Source: Myxococcota bacterium (lineage in GTDB: Bacteria > Myxococcota_A > Bradymonadia > UBA7976 > UBA1532). From it: a stretch of DNA of 54,234 nucleotides. A program made the translations under genes and the position numbers. Under the pieces are notes generated by a model that saw only the letters and a program-made list of their open reading frames with translations, was not told where the DNA came from and ran no database searches. Location: positions 1-54,234 of the forward strand of contig JAKLJY010000052.1 of assembly GCA_023150895.1 (NCBI GenBank), given 5' to 3'. Positions 45,616 to 54,008 of the stretch are shown here, piece by piece; position 1 is the stretch's first letter, and the number at the start of each line of letters is the position of its first letter.

Positions 45616-45716
45616 CCCACGGATGTCCCGTCAGGCCCACATTTGTTCCGTGATTCCCCTTGCCCGCCCGGTGCCGTCTCACTATCATAGACACAAATCC
45701 AACAGGGGCGCCCGGC

Positions 45717-47045
45717 ATGACCACCGACCTCCACACACAGCTCCGCCTCGCACGCGGCGCGCATCAGCAGGCTGAGTACGCGCTCGCGACGCTCCTCTTC
45801 GAATTGCACCGCACCCGCCGATACACCGAGCGAGGGCATGCCAGTGTCATCGCCTACGCCGAAGCCGAGCTCGACCTGACCCCGCGGCAGACGCGCGACC
45901 TCGTCTTCGTTGCGAAGCGTCTCGCGGCACTGCCGACGCTCGCTGCGGCCTTTCGGGCAGGCCGGGTGGCATACACCAAGGCCCGCGAGGTCGCCCGCGT
46001 GGCCACCTCCGAGACGGACGCCGCGTGGACGACCCGCGCGCTGGAGACGACGAACCGTGCGCTCGAGCGACAGGTCGCGGCCGCGCGGTCAGGCGACGCT
46101 CCCCCGGCCGATCCCCGCGCCGAGCCCGGGCCGGCCCGCGTGCGGGTCACAGTGACCCTGAGCGCCGCAGACGCCGAGGTGCTCACCGCAGCCTTTGCGC
46201 GCCTGCGGCTCGACGGCGGCTTCGGGACGGACGTCGAGAATGGCACGCTGCTCGCCGAGATGGCACGGCGGACGCTCGCCGTGCTCGAAGCGGCCGCCGC
46301 CGACCCGGAGAATGGCGCCGGAGCCCCCACCGCCGAGCGGTTTCGCGTGACGCTGCACCACTGCCCGGACTGCGAAAAGACACACGTGTGTGATCCGACC
46401 GCGCCGAACCGGGCCGACGCGACCGACCTCGCCTGCGCCGGGTGCGACGCCGAGCACCTCGACCTCACGCAGTCCGATCCCGCGCCGCGGCTGAAGCACG
46501 CCATCCCCCCGGCCACGCGGCGCCGCGTCTTCGAGCAGTTCGGGCACCGCTGCGCCGTCCCCCACTGCCGCAACCGTCTGTGGCTCGACCTGCATCACAT
46601 CCGGCCCCGCGCCGCGGGCGGCGACCACCGTCCGGGCAACCTCGTCTGTCTGTGCAGCGTGCATCATCAGATGATTCACCGGGGCGAACTGTTCCTCTGC
46701 GTCGAGGACGCGCGCCCGGGCGCGCCGCGCCTGCGGTTCGTGCTGCCGACGGGCGAGACGCTCGGCGACCGCGGCCCCGGGACGCCCCCGGTCGCCGACG
46801 TCGTCGAGCGGCTGCGACACGACCTCGAAACGGCACCGGGCGCCAGCGGGCGCACGCTCACGCGGGGCGGCGGGTCGGGTAACACGGGCGCCGACGGCGA
46901 CGACCAGGGCCTGCTCGCCGTCGCGCTCGACACACTGCACGCGCTCGGGCATGCGGTGAGTCGGCCGGATGACACCTGGTACGGCGCGGAGCGGGTCGCC
47001 GCGACGTCCGGCTGGTCCCACGGCACGGACGCCGGCCCCGCGTAG
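45717..47045 (+). CDS. DUF222/HNH endonuclease-domain protein
   Basis: A 442-residue protein. The N-terminal half is the helical DUF222-like domain common upstream of HNH motifs (FELHRTRRYTERGHASVIAY, LTPRQTRDLVFVAKRLAALP). Next is a CxxC pair region (HHCPDCEKTHVC, LACAGCDAEHLDL), probably binding zinc. The HNH domain is at about 285-335: HRCAVPHCRNRLWLDLHHIR, GGDHRPGNLVCLCSVHHQMI. The C-terminal 110 residues are low complexity. ATG 45717 is chosen because MTTDLHTQLRLARGAH fits the family start; a longer frame from 45660 has no ribosome site that I can see. DUF222-HNH genes are often repeated in genomes and mobile; their function is unproven. Confidence 0.88.
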   Translation: MTTDLHTQLRLARGAHQQAEYALATLLFELHRTRRYTERGHASVIAYAEAELDLTPRQTRDLVFVAKRLAALPTLAAAFRAGRVAYTKAREVARVATSETDAAWTTRALETTNRALERQVAAARSGDAPPADPRAEPGPARVRVTVTLSAADAEVLTAAFARLRLDGGFGTDVENGTLLAEMARRTLAVLEAAAADPENGAGAPTAERFRVTLHHCPDCEKTHVCDPTAPNRADATDLACAGCDAEHLDLTQSDPAPRLKHAIPPATRRRVFEQFGHRCAVPHCRNRLWLDLHHIRPRAAGGDHRPGNLVCLCSVHHQMIHRGELFLCVEDARPGAPRLRFVLPTGETLGDRGPGTPPVADVVERLRHDLETAPGASGRTLTRGGGSGNTGADGDDQGLLAVALDTLHALGHAVSRPDDTWYGAERVAATSGWSHGTDAGPA

Positions 47046-47179
47046 GGGTGTGACCGGGGCGCCGGGTACTCGTCACGCCCCGCCCCCCGGGCGATCACGG
47101 TGTCAGGACCGGGCCGTTCGGGCGTCTTTCGCGGCCGCGCGCGAGACGGCGCTGAACCATGCGGCAACCATCCTGACAC

Positions 47180-48031
47180 TCACCGGTCGGTCCACAGGGC
47201 CTCCTGGCACCTGGCGGCTTCCTCCGTGCTGGCGTCCGCCCCCCTGCACACGTCGGGTCGGCGGTCGGGCGGGGGCTGCCCGCGGTCCTTGAAATGGATG
47301 CGGATGGCCCAGCCGACGCGACCCGGCGTGTCGAGCGCGGGCTCGTCGGTGATGACGAAGACGGGATCGGCGCGATTGCGATCGAGGCCGTCGGCATCGT
47401 CGCCGAACGGCGCGGCGGCCGTGGAATTCCAGACCCGCAGCGAGGAGGCCGCCGTCATCGCCGAGGGCATCACGCCCAGCGTGCCCACGAACAGCGGGCT
47501 CAGCACACGGATCGCCGGGATGGTGCCCGTCGCCGGCATCGAGTGAAGGAACGTGGCCTCGTCCAGCGTGTGGGCGATGAACGAAATCAAGGGATCACAC
47601 GGCTCCACGTCGTCGAGGCGGTTCAACTGGTCTTTGCCCGCCAGTGTCGCGCCGAGCCGGATGGAGTGTTTCGCAGGACGCAACCAGAACGGTGCGTCGG
47701 GCGTGTCGTCGGGGGGCGGCCCCGGGAGCTTCAGCGGGGGACGCGGGTCCTCCCAGGTGGCGCGAGGTCGCGGCGGCCCCGAAGGCCCGTCGTCCGGCCC
47801 GGGCTTCGGCGGCGGGCCCGGTCTCGGTGGTTTCGGGGGGGCCTTCGGGGGCGGATTCACGCCCTTCGGCGGCCGCACGGGCAGCGGCCGCGGCGGCTTG
47901 CGCGGCTCGGGCGCGGGCCGCGTGCTCCGCAGCGCGTCATCGCGGCAGGGATCGCAGCCGCAGGTGCCGCCGCAGCCCGGTTCGGGCCGTCGTCGATCAG
48001 GTGCCCGAAGGCCATCGAACCGTGCATCCAC
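47180..48031 (-). CDS. Unknown protein with Cys cluster and proline-rich linker
   Basis: A 283-residue protein I do not recognise. It has a short N-terminal part with CGGTCGCDPCRDDALR, then a Pro/Lys/Arg-rich linker (PPKAPPKPPRPGPPPKPG), then a C-terminal domain of about 150 residues (AKHSIRLGATLAGKDQLNRL, LISFIAHTLDEATFLHSMPA, ITDEPALDTPGRVGWAIRIH). The start is set to GTG 48029-48031 because AGGAGG lies six bases upstream; an ATG at 48106 has no ribosome site. There is no signal peptide with this start. Four cysteines in CxxxCxCxxC form might bind a metal. The gene is convergent with the HNH gene (134 bp) and divergent from the trypsin-like gene. Confidence 0.6.
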   Translation of the reverse strand: MDARFDGLRAPDRRRPEPGCGGTCGCDPCRDDALRSTRPAPEPRKPPRPLPVRPPKGVNPPPKAPPKPPRPGPPPKPGPDDGPSGPPRPRATWEDPRPPLKLPGPPPDDTPDAPFWLRPAKHSIRLGATLAGKDQLNRLDDVEPCDPLISFIAHTLDEATFLHSMPATGTIPAIRVLSPLFVGTLGVMPSAMTAASSLRVWNSTAAAPFGDDADGLDRNRADPVFVITDEPALDTPGRVGWAIRIHFKDRGQPPPDRRPDVCRGADASTEEAARCQEALWTDR

Positions 48032-48347
48032 GGCGCGCCTCCTGCCGAAGACTGGACTCGACCGCAGACCCCGCGCGCAACCCCTCGTGGTAAAAATCGT
48101 ACCCATGTCGGCGACCGACACGGGCCGGAGACCCGGGGTCGGGTTCTCTTCATCATGAACCGCGCACGCGTGCATGACCCTTCGTCCCCGCGCCGGCCCC
48201 GTTGGTCTCGGAAAAAAATCGCGGGCCGACGTCAGAAGCGCGGCGGTCCCGACGTAGACCCCTTCGAGACCGAAACGAACCCCCGCCCATCGGGCCCGAC
48301 GCATCGTGTGTCGGCGTCCTCGCGGGTCCACCAACGGGAGCATCACC
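48032..48347. other. Divergent intergenic region without a recognised gene
   Basis: These 316 bases separate the divergent proline-rich and trypsin-like genes and must hold both promoters. They contain a few A-tracts (GGAAAAAAATCGCG near 48219) that are unusual in this GC-rich DNA, and a short palindrome GCACGCGTGC near 48163. The frames crossing it have no starts with ribosome sites. I see no RNA gene or terminator that I can support. Confidence 0.4.
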
Positions 48348-49589
48348 GTGAGCCACTCGTCCGACCGTCGTTCTGCCATCGTTCGCCGCCTGCCCGCCCG
48401 GGCCCCGTCCCTGCCGGCGTTCATCACGCTCGTCGCCCTGACCGCCGCGTGCGAGTCGGCCCCGAGCACCAGCGAGCCGCAGCGCGTCGTCCGCGACGTG
48501 GCGGGCGAAGCCGTCGAACAGACCATCCGTGTGTTGCCGAACGGGCGTGAGCTCGTGCGGCAGGGCGACGTGCGCCGGGTGCAGCGGCTCGCCGTCGCGC
48601 CGCCGGTCACGGACGCCGAGATCGCCGCCATCGAGGACGCCCGCATCGAGCGCCGCGCAGTGCGCGACGGGCTGCTCGCCTTTGCGCCGTCCGGTCAGTA
48701 CCTCGATCCGCAGGGCAAGCTGCTCGTCTCGGTGGTCTCGGACTTCGACGATGGTGAGTACGTCGGCGCGCCCGTCGAGGGGCAGGCGATGGCCGACCTG
48801 CGGGCCGCCTACGACGCCGGTCGCCCGGCGGAGACCGGAAAGCGCGCACCGGCCGGCGAGGCGCGGGAGAGCGGCTTCGAGGCGGCCTACAAGAGCGTCC
48901 GGGGCGGCGATGGCCGGGCGCGCAAGACCACGGCCGAGCGGGCCGACTTTCCGTTCAGCGCCATCCTCGAGTATCAGATTCCCATGAGTGAAGACGTGTG
49001 CGAGGAGGAGGGCCTCGACGACGGGTGTTACTCGTCGTGTACGGCGACGCTGATCGACCCGACGCATGCCACCACGGCCGCGCACTGTGTCTACAGCCGC
49101 TCGGACGACGCCTGGATTTACGCCGACGACGGGTCGCGCGGGGTCGTGTGCAACGCGAGCGGGTGTGTCGACGTGGTCTCCCGCCACAAGTCGGGCAGCT
49201 ACGCCACGACGCTGTTCTCGGACTTCTCGCAGGACTACGCCGTGCTCGACCTCGACGCCTCGCCGCCGGGCTACAACGGCGACTTCACGCTCTCGACGCT
49301 CGACATGGACGACAAGTCGACGATCAAGTCCAAGACGCACTACAACTACGGCTACCCGGGCGACAAGTCGCCCTTCGGGCTGTGGGGCATGTCGTGCAGC
49401 ATCGACTACGTGGGGGACAACCGCCTCGGTTATGCCTGTGACACGACGGGCGGTCACAGCGGCGGCCCGGTCTATTACCGCAACGGCGACACGCGCTATC
49501 AGACCGCCATTCACGCCGGTGCGGCCGTCTTCCACAACACCGGGCCCAACATCGGCGAGATCCGGGACTGGATCATCTCGCTCTTGTGA
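48348..49589 (+). CDS. Trypsin-like serine protease lipoprotein
   Basis: A 413-residue protein. The N-terminus has a signal peptide ending ALTAAC (lipobox), a polar linker, then the S1 protease domain from about residue 195. The catalytic triad is intact: H246 in TTAAHCVYS, D296 in QDYAVLDLD and S371 in GGHSGGPVYY. Cysteines in DVCEEEGLDDGCYSSCTA suggest disulphides near the domain start. The DUF-like region at 60-190 may be an activation segment. GTG 48348, after GGGAGC, is the likely start; an in-frame alternative 42 bases upstream has no support. The next gene (VanX-like) starts 31 bases downstream on the same strand, so an operon is possible. Confidence 0.92.
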   Translation: MSHSSDRRSAIVRRLPARAPSLPAFITLVALTAACESAPSTSEPQRVVRDVAGEAVEQTIRVLPNGRELVRQGDVRRVQRLAVAPPVTDAEIAAIEDARIERRAVRDGLLAFAPSGQYLDPQGKLLVSVVSDFDDGEYVGAPVEGQAMADLRAAYDAGRPAETGKRAPAGEARESGFEAAYKSVRGGDGRARKTTAERADFPFSAILEYQIPMSEDVCEEEGLDDGCYSSCTATLIDPTHATTAAHCVYSRSDDAWIYADDGSRGVVCNASGCVDVVSRHKSGSYATTLFSDFSQDYAVLDLDASPPGYNGDFTLSTLDMDDKSTIKSKTHYNYGYPGDKSPFGLWGMSCSIDYVGDNRLGYACDTTGGHSGGPVYYRNGDTRYQTAIHAGAAVFHNTGPNIGEIRDWIISLL

Positions 49590-49620
49590 GCGTCCCCGAA
49601 CCCGGGAGAGAGTGCGGGCG

Positions 49621-50340
49621 ATGCCGATTGTCACCCGTCGCCCCGGTCTCGTGCCCGCCGCGCTCGCCGCGCTCGTGTTGGCCGCCGGGGCGGTCGCCCG
49701 GGCCGAGGCGCGTCGACCCGACTCGCGCCGGCAAGCGACGCGGGCACCCCTCGTGCCGCTCGAACAGGTCGACCCGACCATCCGGCAGGCCCTCGCGTAT
49801 GCGACGGCCGACAACTTTCTCGGTCGACCTGCGGCCGGGTACGTCGACGGCATCTGTCGTCTGACACCCGGGGCGGCCCGCGCGCTGGCGCGGGCGCAGG
49901 CAATCCTCGCGCAAGACGGCCTTGCGCTGGTCGTCTGGGACTGTCATCGCCCGGCCGCGGCGAGCCGTGACTTCGTCGCCTGGGCGACGGCGCCCGAAGC
50001 CCCGCCCGAGTCCGAGCCCGAACCGGCCCGGGCCCGGCGCCTGCGGCATCACCCCAACGTGCCGCGCGCGGCGCTCCTCCCACAGGGGTACATCGCCGCG
50101 CACTCCGGACACACCTCGGGCGCGGCGGTCGACGTCGGTCTTTGGCGGCCGGCCGACGGCACGCTCGTCGACCTCGGGACGCCCTTCGACTTCTTCGATC
50201 CGCGCTCCGCACACGGAGCGGCCGGGGTTGAGCCGGGGGCGGCCGCCGCGCGTCGCACGCTCGCCGCGGCGATGCGGGCCGCCGGGTTCCGACCCTACCG
50301 GAGCGAGTGGTGGCACTACACGCTGCGTGCCCGCGATTGA
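49621..50340 (+). CDS. VanX-like D-alanyl-D-alanine dipeptidase (M15D)
   Basis: A 239-residue protein with a signal peptide (LVPAALAALVLAAGAVARAE). It carries the M15D pattern: VVWDCHRPAAASRDFVAWAT, the zinc site AHSGHTSGAAVDVGL (H164, D171), and EWWHY near the end (E229 catalytic, H232 zinc). VanX-type enzymes hydrolyse D-Ala-D-Ala; secreted relatives work on cell-wall peptides or recycle dipeptides, so vancomycin resistance should not be assumed. It follows the trypsin-like gene by 31 bases and precedes the esterase gene by 52 bases, all on one strand. ATG 49621 lies 15 bases after GGGAGAG. Confidence 0.9.
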   Translation: MPIVTRRPGLVPAALAALVLAAGAVARAEARRPDSRRQATRAPLVPLEQVDPTIRQALAYATADNFLGRPAAGYVDGICRLTPGAARALARAQAILAQDGLALVVWDCHRPAAASRDFVAWATAPEAPPESEPEPARARRLRHHPNVPRAALLPQGYIAAHSGHTSGAAVDVGLWRPADGTLVDLGTPFDFFDPRSAHGAAGVEPGAAAARRTLAAAMRAAGFRPYRSEWWHYTLRARD

Positions 50341-50392
50341 CCGGATACGGCGCGGGCCCGCACAATCGCCGGACACCCCTCCGGAGCGCCCG

Positions 50393-52966
50393 ATGCCCCC
50401 TTCGACCCCCGTGTGCCATCCGTCCGCACCGTCGCGAGTCCGACGCCGCCTCGTCCCGTACGACCTCTTCGTCTTTGCGCTCGCGGGGGGGATGGTCGCG
50501 GCGTGCGGCGGTGGCGACGACGACGCATCCCCCACCGGGGGCTCGCCCGAGTCGGGAGACGCCACGGTAGGCACGGGCGGCGCGGGCGGCGCGGGCGGTG
50601 CGCAGGGCCCCGATGCGGCCCCGGGGGGCGCTGACACCCTCGACGCCGGCCCCGGTGCCGATGCCTCGGCGGACCCGGCGGACGCCGCACCGTCACCGCC
50701 TCCGGACGCGGGGCCGCCCCCGGCGCCGGTCCAGGCGACCGCGGAGTGGGTCCCGGTGAGCGTGCCATCGTGGCGTGTCGCGACCGTCGGCGGCGAGGAC
50801 GAGCTGCTCGCGTTCGTCGAGCGGCCGGGCTTCGACCTGCCCCCGCTCGGCCGGGACTTCCGAGGCATGGTGTGGAGCGACGTCACCCCCGACGAGAATG
50901 GCGGGCTCGGCGGGTTTCCACCGGCGATCGTCTACGCGGCGGCCGTCGTCCCGGTCGAGCGCGACACGACGCTCATCCTGCGCGCGGACAATGGCATCAC
51001 GGCCTACGTCGACGGCGTCCCGCAACCCGCGGACCTCTACGGCTCGGGCCGCATGCGCGTGCCGCTGCGTCTGAAGGCCGGCGAGAACGTCGTCGTGCTG
51101 CGCCTCATCGGCGGGCGGGGCACGCCGACCGCGACGCTGTGGTCGTCCCCCGACGAGGCCGTCTTCAACACCGCCGACGTCACGGCGCCGGATCTCATGG
51201 TGGGTGACACCCGGCCGCAGTTCATCGGGGTGCCCGTGCTCAACCTCTCCGGACGCGTGCTGCGCGACGTGCGCGCCGAGGTGGCCGGCGACGATGTGTT
51301 TCAAGACACGGCGCTGTCGCTGCCGGCGCTGCCGCCGGGTGGCATGACGAAACTCGCGTTCGCACTGCAACTGCGGGCGGCCCCCGGAGACGCCGGGACG
51401 ACCCGCGCCGTGCGCCTGCGGGTCGCGAGCCCGGATCTGCCTTTTCGATACGAACAGACCATCGACCTGCCCGTCGTCGACCCCCAGGCGACCCACCGCG
51501 AGAGCTTTCTGAGCGCGGTGGACGGTTCCGCGCAGTACTTCGGTCTGGTGCCGCCGAGCGGCTTCGACCCCGCACGCACCTACGGCGTGGTGCTGACGCT
51601 GCACGGCGCCGGGGTCGAGGGCATCGGGCAGGCGCAGGCATACGCCCCCAAGGACTGGACGTACATCGCGGCGGCGACGAACCGGCGGCCCTTCGGTTTC
51701 GACTGGGAGGCGTGGGGGCGGCTGGACGCCCTCGAGGTGCTCTCCCACACCCAGCGGGTGTTCGACACGGATCCCACGCGGGTGTATCTCACCGGACACT
51801 CCATGGGCGGTCACGGCACCTGGAACGTGGGCGTTCACAACCCCGGGCGGTTCGCGGTCGTCGGGCCGAGCGCCGGGTGGAGCAGCTTCTACACCTACAC
51901 GGGCGATGCACAGCCGACCGGCCCCTTCGGCCGCGCGCGCGCCGCGAGCAATACCAACGACTACGTCACCAACCTCGACCGCCGGGGCATCTATGTCATC
52001 CACGGCAGCGCGGACGACAACGTGCCCGTGCGCGAAGGCCGCGACATGGTGGCGCTCGCGCAACAGACCAACGACGACGTCGTCTACCACGAGGAGCCGG
52101 GCGCCGGACACTGGTGGGACGGCGAACGCTCGCCCGGCGCCGACTGTGTCGACTGGCCGCCGCTCTTCGAGTTCATGCGGGCGCACACCCTCGACCCGTT
52201 CGAGCTCGACTTCGACTTCCGCACGCCGGGGCCCTGGGTGACGTCGACACACAGCTTCGTGACCCTCCGATCCTGCGAACGCGCGGACGCCGACTGCGTC
52301 GTCCGCTCGCGGCGCGCCCCCGACGGCACCGTCGCACTCACGACCGAGAACGTGCGCGGTCTCGTCCTCGACGGCGCGGCCCTGCTCGCCGCGGGCGCGA
52401 CGGCGCTCAGCGTGGACGACGAGCCGCAGGCGCTCATCGACGGCCCTGTGCCCGTCGGCCCGCAGGACGGCAAACGCCCCGATCTGTACGGCCCGGTCGA
52501 GGCCGTGTATTACCGGCCCTTCTGTTATGTGTACCCGGACGACGCCCCCGACTACGCCGCCTACGCCGCACACCAGCTCAGCTACTGGGCCATCATCGGC
52601 AACGGCCGTGCCTGCGCGCTGCCGCGCAGTCTGTTGACGCCCCGCATCCGAGCCGACTTCAACCTCATCCACTTAGGCCCCGAGCCCGGCGATCTGACCG
52701 CCGTGCCCGAGGGTCTCACCTGGAGCGGCGGCGAGGTCACCCTCGGGGGCACCACCCACAGCCGCGCGTCCCTCGTGTACGTCTACCCCGACGGCGACCG
52801 TCTGTCCGCCGTGATGACCGCCCCCGCCCGGGGCGTCGCGTCCCTCTTCGCGGTGCAGCCCTTCTCGTCGCGCGGCGGCCTGCCGGATTACCTCGTCTTC
52901 AGCGCCGGCCGGGGCCTGGCGGCGGGGTTCTTCGATGGCGGGTGGGGGTTGTCGGCGGGACGATGA
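50393..52966 (+). CDS. Large esterase/prolyl-oligopeptidase-like lipoprotein
   Basis: An 857-residue protein with a lipobox (GGMVAACGGG) followed by a Gly/Asp/Ala-rich linker. Residues about 125-260 are beta-rich with a PA14-like or galactose-binding-like look (ERDTTLILRADNGITAYVDG). The hydrolase domain has GHSMGGHGTWNVGVHNPGRF with S470, HGSADDNVPV with D541 or D542, and EPGAGHWWDG with H573, a complete triad of the poly-hydroxybutyrate depolymerase/esterase-like type. The C-terminal 250 residues (from about 600) are a further, unidentified domain. The substrate is not known. The 91 bases after the stop are clearly lower in GC, which marks the start of the next unit. Confidence 0.88.
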   Translation: MPPSTPVCHPSAPSRVRRRLVPYDLFVFALAGGMVAACGGGDDDASPTGGSPESGDATVGTGGAGGAGGAQGPDAAPGGADTLDAGPGADASADPADAAPSPPPDAGPPPAPVQATAEWVPVSVPSWRVATVGGEDELLAFVERPGFDLPPLGRDFRGMVWSDVTPDENGGLGGFPPAIVYAAAVVPVERDTTLILRADNGITAYVDGVPQPADLYGSGRMRVPLRLKAGENVVVLRLIGGRGTPTATLWSSPDEAVFNTADVTAPDLMVGDTRPQFIGVPVLNLSGRVLRDVRAEVAGDDVFQDTALSLPALPPGGMTKLAFALQLRAAPGDAGTTRAVRLRVASPDLPFRYEQTIDLPVVDPQATHRESFLSAVDGSAQYFGLVPPSGFDPARTYGVVLTLHGAGVEGIGQAQAYAPKDWTYIAAATNRRPFGFDWEAWGRLDALEVLSHTQRVFDTDPTRVYLTGHSMGGHGTWNVGVHNPGRFAVVGPSAGWSSFYTYTGDAQPTGPFGRARAASNTNDYVTNLDRRGIYVIHGSADDNVPVREGRDMVALAQQTNDDVVYHEEPGAGHWWDGERSPGADCVDWPPLFEFMRAHTLDPFELDFDFRTPGPWVTSTHSFVTLRSCERADADCVVRSRRAPDGTVALTTENVRGLVLDGAALLAAGATALSVDDEPQALIDGPVPVGPQDGKRPDLYGPVEAVYYRPFCYVYPDDAPDYAAYAAHQLSYWAIIGNGRACALPRSLLTPRIRADFNLIHLGPEPGDLTAVPEGLTWSGGEVTLGGTTHSRASLVYVYPDGDRLSAVMTAPARGVASLFAVQPFSSRGGLPDYLVFSAGRGLAAGFFDGGWGLSAGR

Positions 52967-53057
52967 ACGTGCGCATTTTCTTCTTGACGGCTCGGGCGTG
53001 ATTTGGTGGGGTGAGTGGGTCGCGGCACCATCAGGGTTGGCCATTTTGGAGTCGCGT

Positions 53058-53402
53058 ATGAAGAATCGTGTTCTGGATGGGGTGTACTGGACCTACCTCA
53101 AGACGGTGTACTCAGCGGTCATCGACATGCAGGGCGACTCGGCCCTGGCTATCGCGTTGACCACAGTGTCGAGCAGCGGTACCGGAATGCCGTCGATTAC
53201 CATCGAAGGCAGCTACGACATGCAGAACTGGTCTTCGACGGGCATCACCAACCCATTCACGGCGGTGACGATGGCTCCCGCCTTCCAGACCGGTGTTGCG
53301 TATGGAATCGCGTACAAGTACGCGCGCATCACGATCAGCGGCGGTTCGACCGGGGCATCCTGCGTCGTGAACGTGTCCTGCGGCACGTTCGACCCGAACT
53401 GA
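53058..53402 (+). CDS. Small beta-rich protein of unknown family
   Basis: A 114-residue protein, MKNRVLDGVYWTYLKTVYSA at the start, without a signal peptide. It is rich in Ser, Thr and Gly, with short beta-strand patterns (ITIEGSYDMQNWSSTGITNP, YARITISGGSTGASCVVNVS) like small structural proteins of phage tails or appendages, which is only a resemblance. The ATG at 53058 follows GGAG by 8 bases. Its codons and the 91 bases before it are less GC-rich than the neighbours, which suggests transfer from another source. It starts a three-gene unit with the Cys-rich gene 10 bases downstream. Confidence 0.6.
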   Translation: MKNRVLDGVYWTYLKTVYSAVIDMQGDSALAIALTTVSSSGTGMPSITIEGSYDMQNWSSTGITNPFTAVTMAPAFQTGVAYGIAYKYARITISGGSTGASCVVNVSCGTFDPN

Positions 53403-53412
53403 GGCGCGGGCC

Positions 53413-53694
53413 GTGGCCGGCGCCGGGTGCGGGGGCAAAGGGCAGTGCGGGTGCGGTGGTCGGTGTGGCGCGCCCGCACCGGACGCTGCGCCACGGTCGG
53501 CCGGCAGCACGAGCGACGACCCGACCGCGGCGGCGCCCACGGTGATGCGTTGCCCGGCCGGCCTGCGCCTGGCGCTGGCGCAACTGACCTCGGACCAAGC
53601 GGAGACGGCCCTTCGTCTACCGGCGCCCGTTCGCGTGGCGCTCGGGTCTCGGAGGGCCCGGGGAACTCATCGACGGCCGGAGGCGGTGGTATGA
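53413..53694 (+). CDS. Small Cys/Gly-rich protein
   Basis: A 93-residue product starting at GTG 53413. The N-terminus holds a striking run MAGAGCGGKGQCGCGGRCGA with four cysteines in 14 residues, then a helical part (LRLALAQLTSDQAETALRLP). There is no signal peptide. The Cys-Gly run could bind a metal or be a modified-peptide core, but nothing proves either. It begins 10 bases after the preceding stop and ends in TGA overlapping the next ATG (ATGA), so the three genes look co-translated. The GTG start is the only one that keeps the Cys run. Confidence 0.5.
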   Translation: MAGAGCGGKGQCGCGGRCGAPAPDAAPRSAGSTSDDPTAAAPTVMRCPAGLRLALAQLTSDQAETALRLPAPVRVALGSRRARGTHRRPEAVV

Positions 53695-54008
53695 GGTGGC
53701 GTGGGGCCGCGGTCGGCCGCGTCGTGGGCACGGCGCTCGTGTCCGCCTGCGACTTCGGCTCCGGCTACGAACACCCGTGCGGTGACTTCGGCGAGATTTC
53801 CATCGACCCCGGGACGCACGGCGAAGTCCGCGAGGCGTTCTGGGAGGTCGAGCTCATCGCAACCCCCGGTGCGGAGCCCGCACGATACTCGGCCACCTGC
53901 AGACGCGTGCCGGGTGAGTCCGGACCGGACGGCACCGACGCCGGGCTCGGAATGATTGCGCAGGACGCGCCGGACGAAATGAGGCTCTTCTCGGATATCC
54001 GTGGGTGA
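53691..54008 (+). pseudogene. Lipoprotein truncated by the second IS copy
   Basis: ATG 53691 overlaps the stop of the preceding gene. It encodes a signal peptide with a lipobox (GRVVGTALVSAC), then DFGSGYEHPCGDFGEISIDP and WEVELIATPGAEPARYSATC. About 97 codons are native; the last ones (RLFSDIRG) are read from the left end of the IS that begins at 53983, before a stop at 54006-54008. The gene is therefore 3'-truncated by the insertion. The original function is unknown; two or three cysteines suggest disulphides. Confidence 0.65.

Larger units (their letters stand above)
44157..45638 (+). mobile_element. Decayed ISL3-family insertion sequence
   Basis: The left end GGCTCTTCTCGGATACCCGT, present twice, is mirrored at 45614-45638 by GACCCACGGATGTCCCGTCA plus GGCCC. 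This gives imperfect inverted repeats, counting the reverse complement GACCCACGGGTATCCGAGAA of the left end. The interior encodes a damaged ISL3-type transposase. The length of about 1.4-1.5 kb suits the family. No clear 8-bp target duplication is seen, so neighbouring sequence may have been lost or changed. A gene end on its left (44033-44155) is truncated at the boundary. A related left end lies at 53983. Confidence 0.8.

Noticed and set aside
48158-48172. Palindrome GCACGCGTGC in the divergent intergenic region as an operator
   Set aside because: It is short, and such palindromes are frequent in GC-rich DNA; there is no second line of evidence.
49621-50340. Calling the VanX-like gene a vancomycin-resistance gene
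   Set aside because: No vanH, vanA-type ligase or vanRS genes are nearby, and the protein has a signal peptide, unlike cytoplasmic VanX.
52984-53012. A sigma-70 promoter (TTGACG with a 17-bp spacer) before the small operon
   Set aside because: The -35 hexamer is good, but the matching -10 position reads TGGGGT, which is too poor to call.
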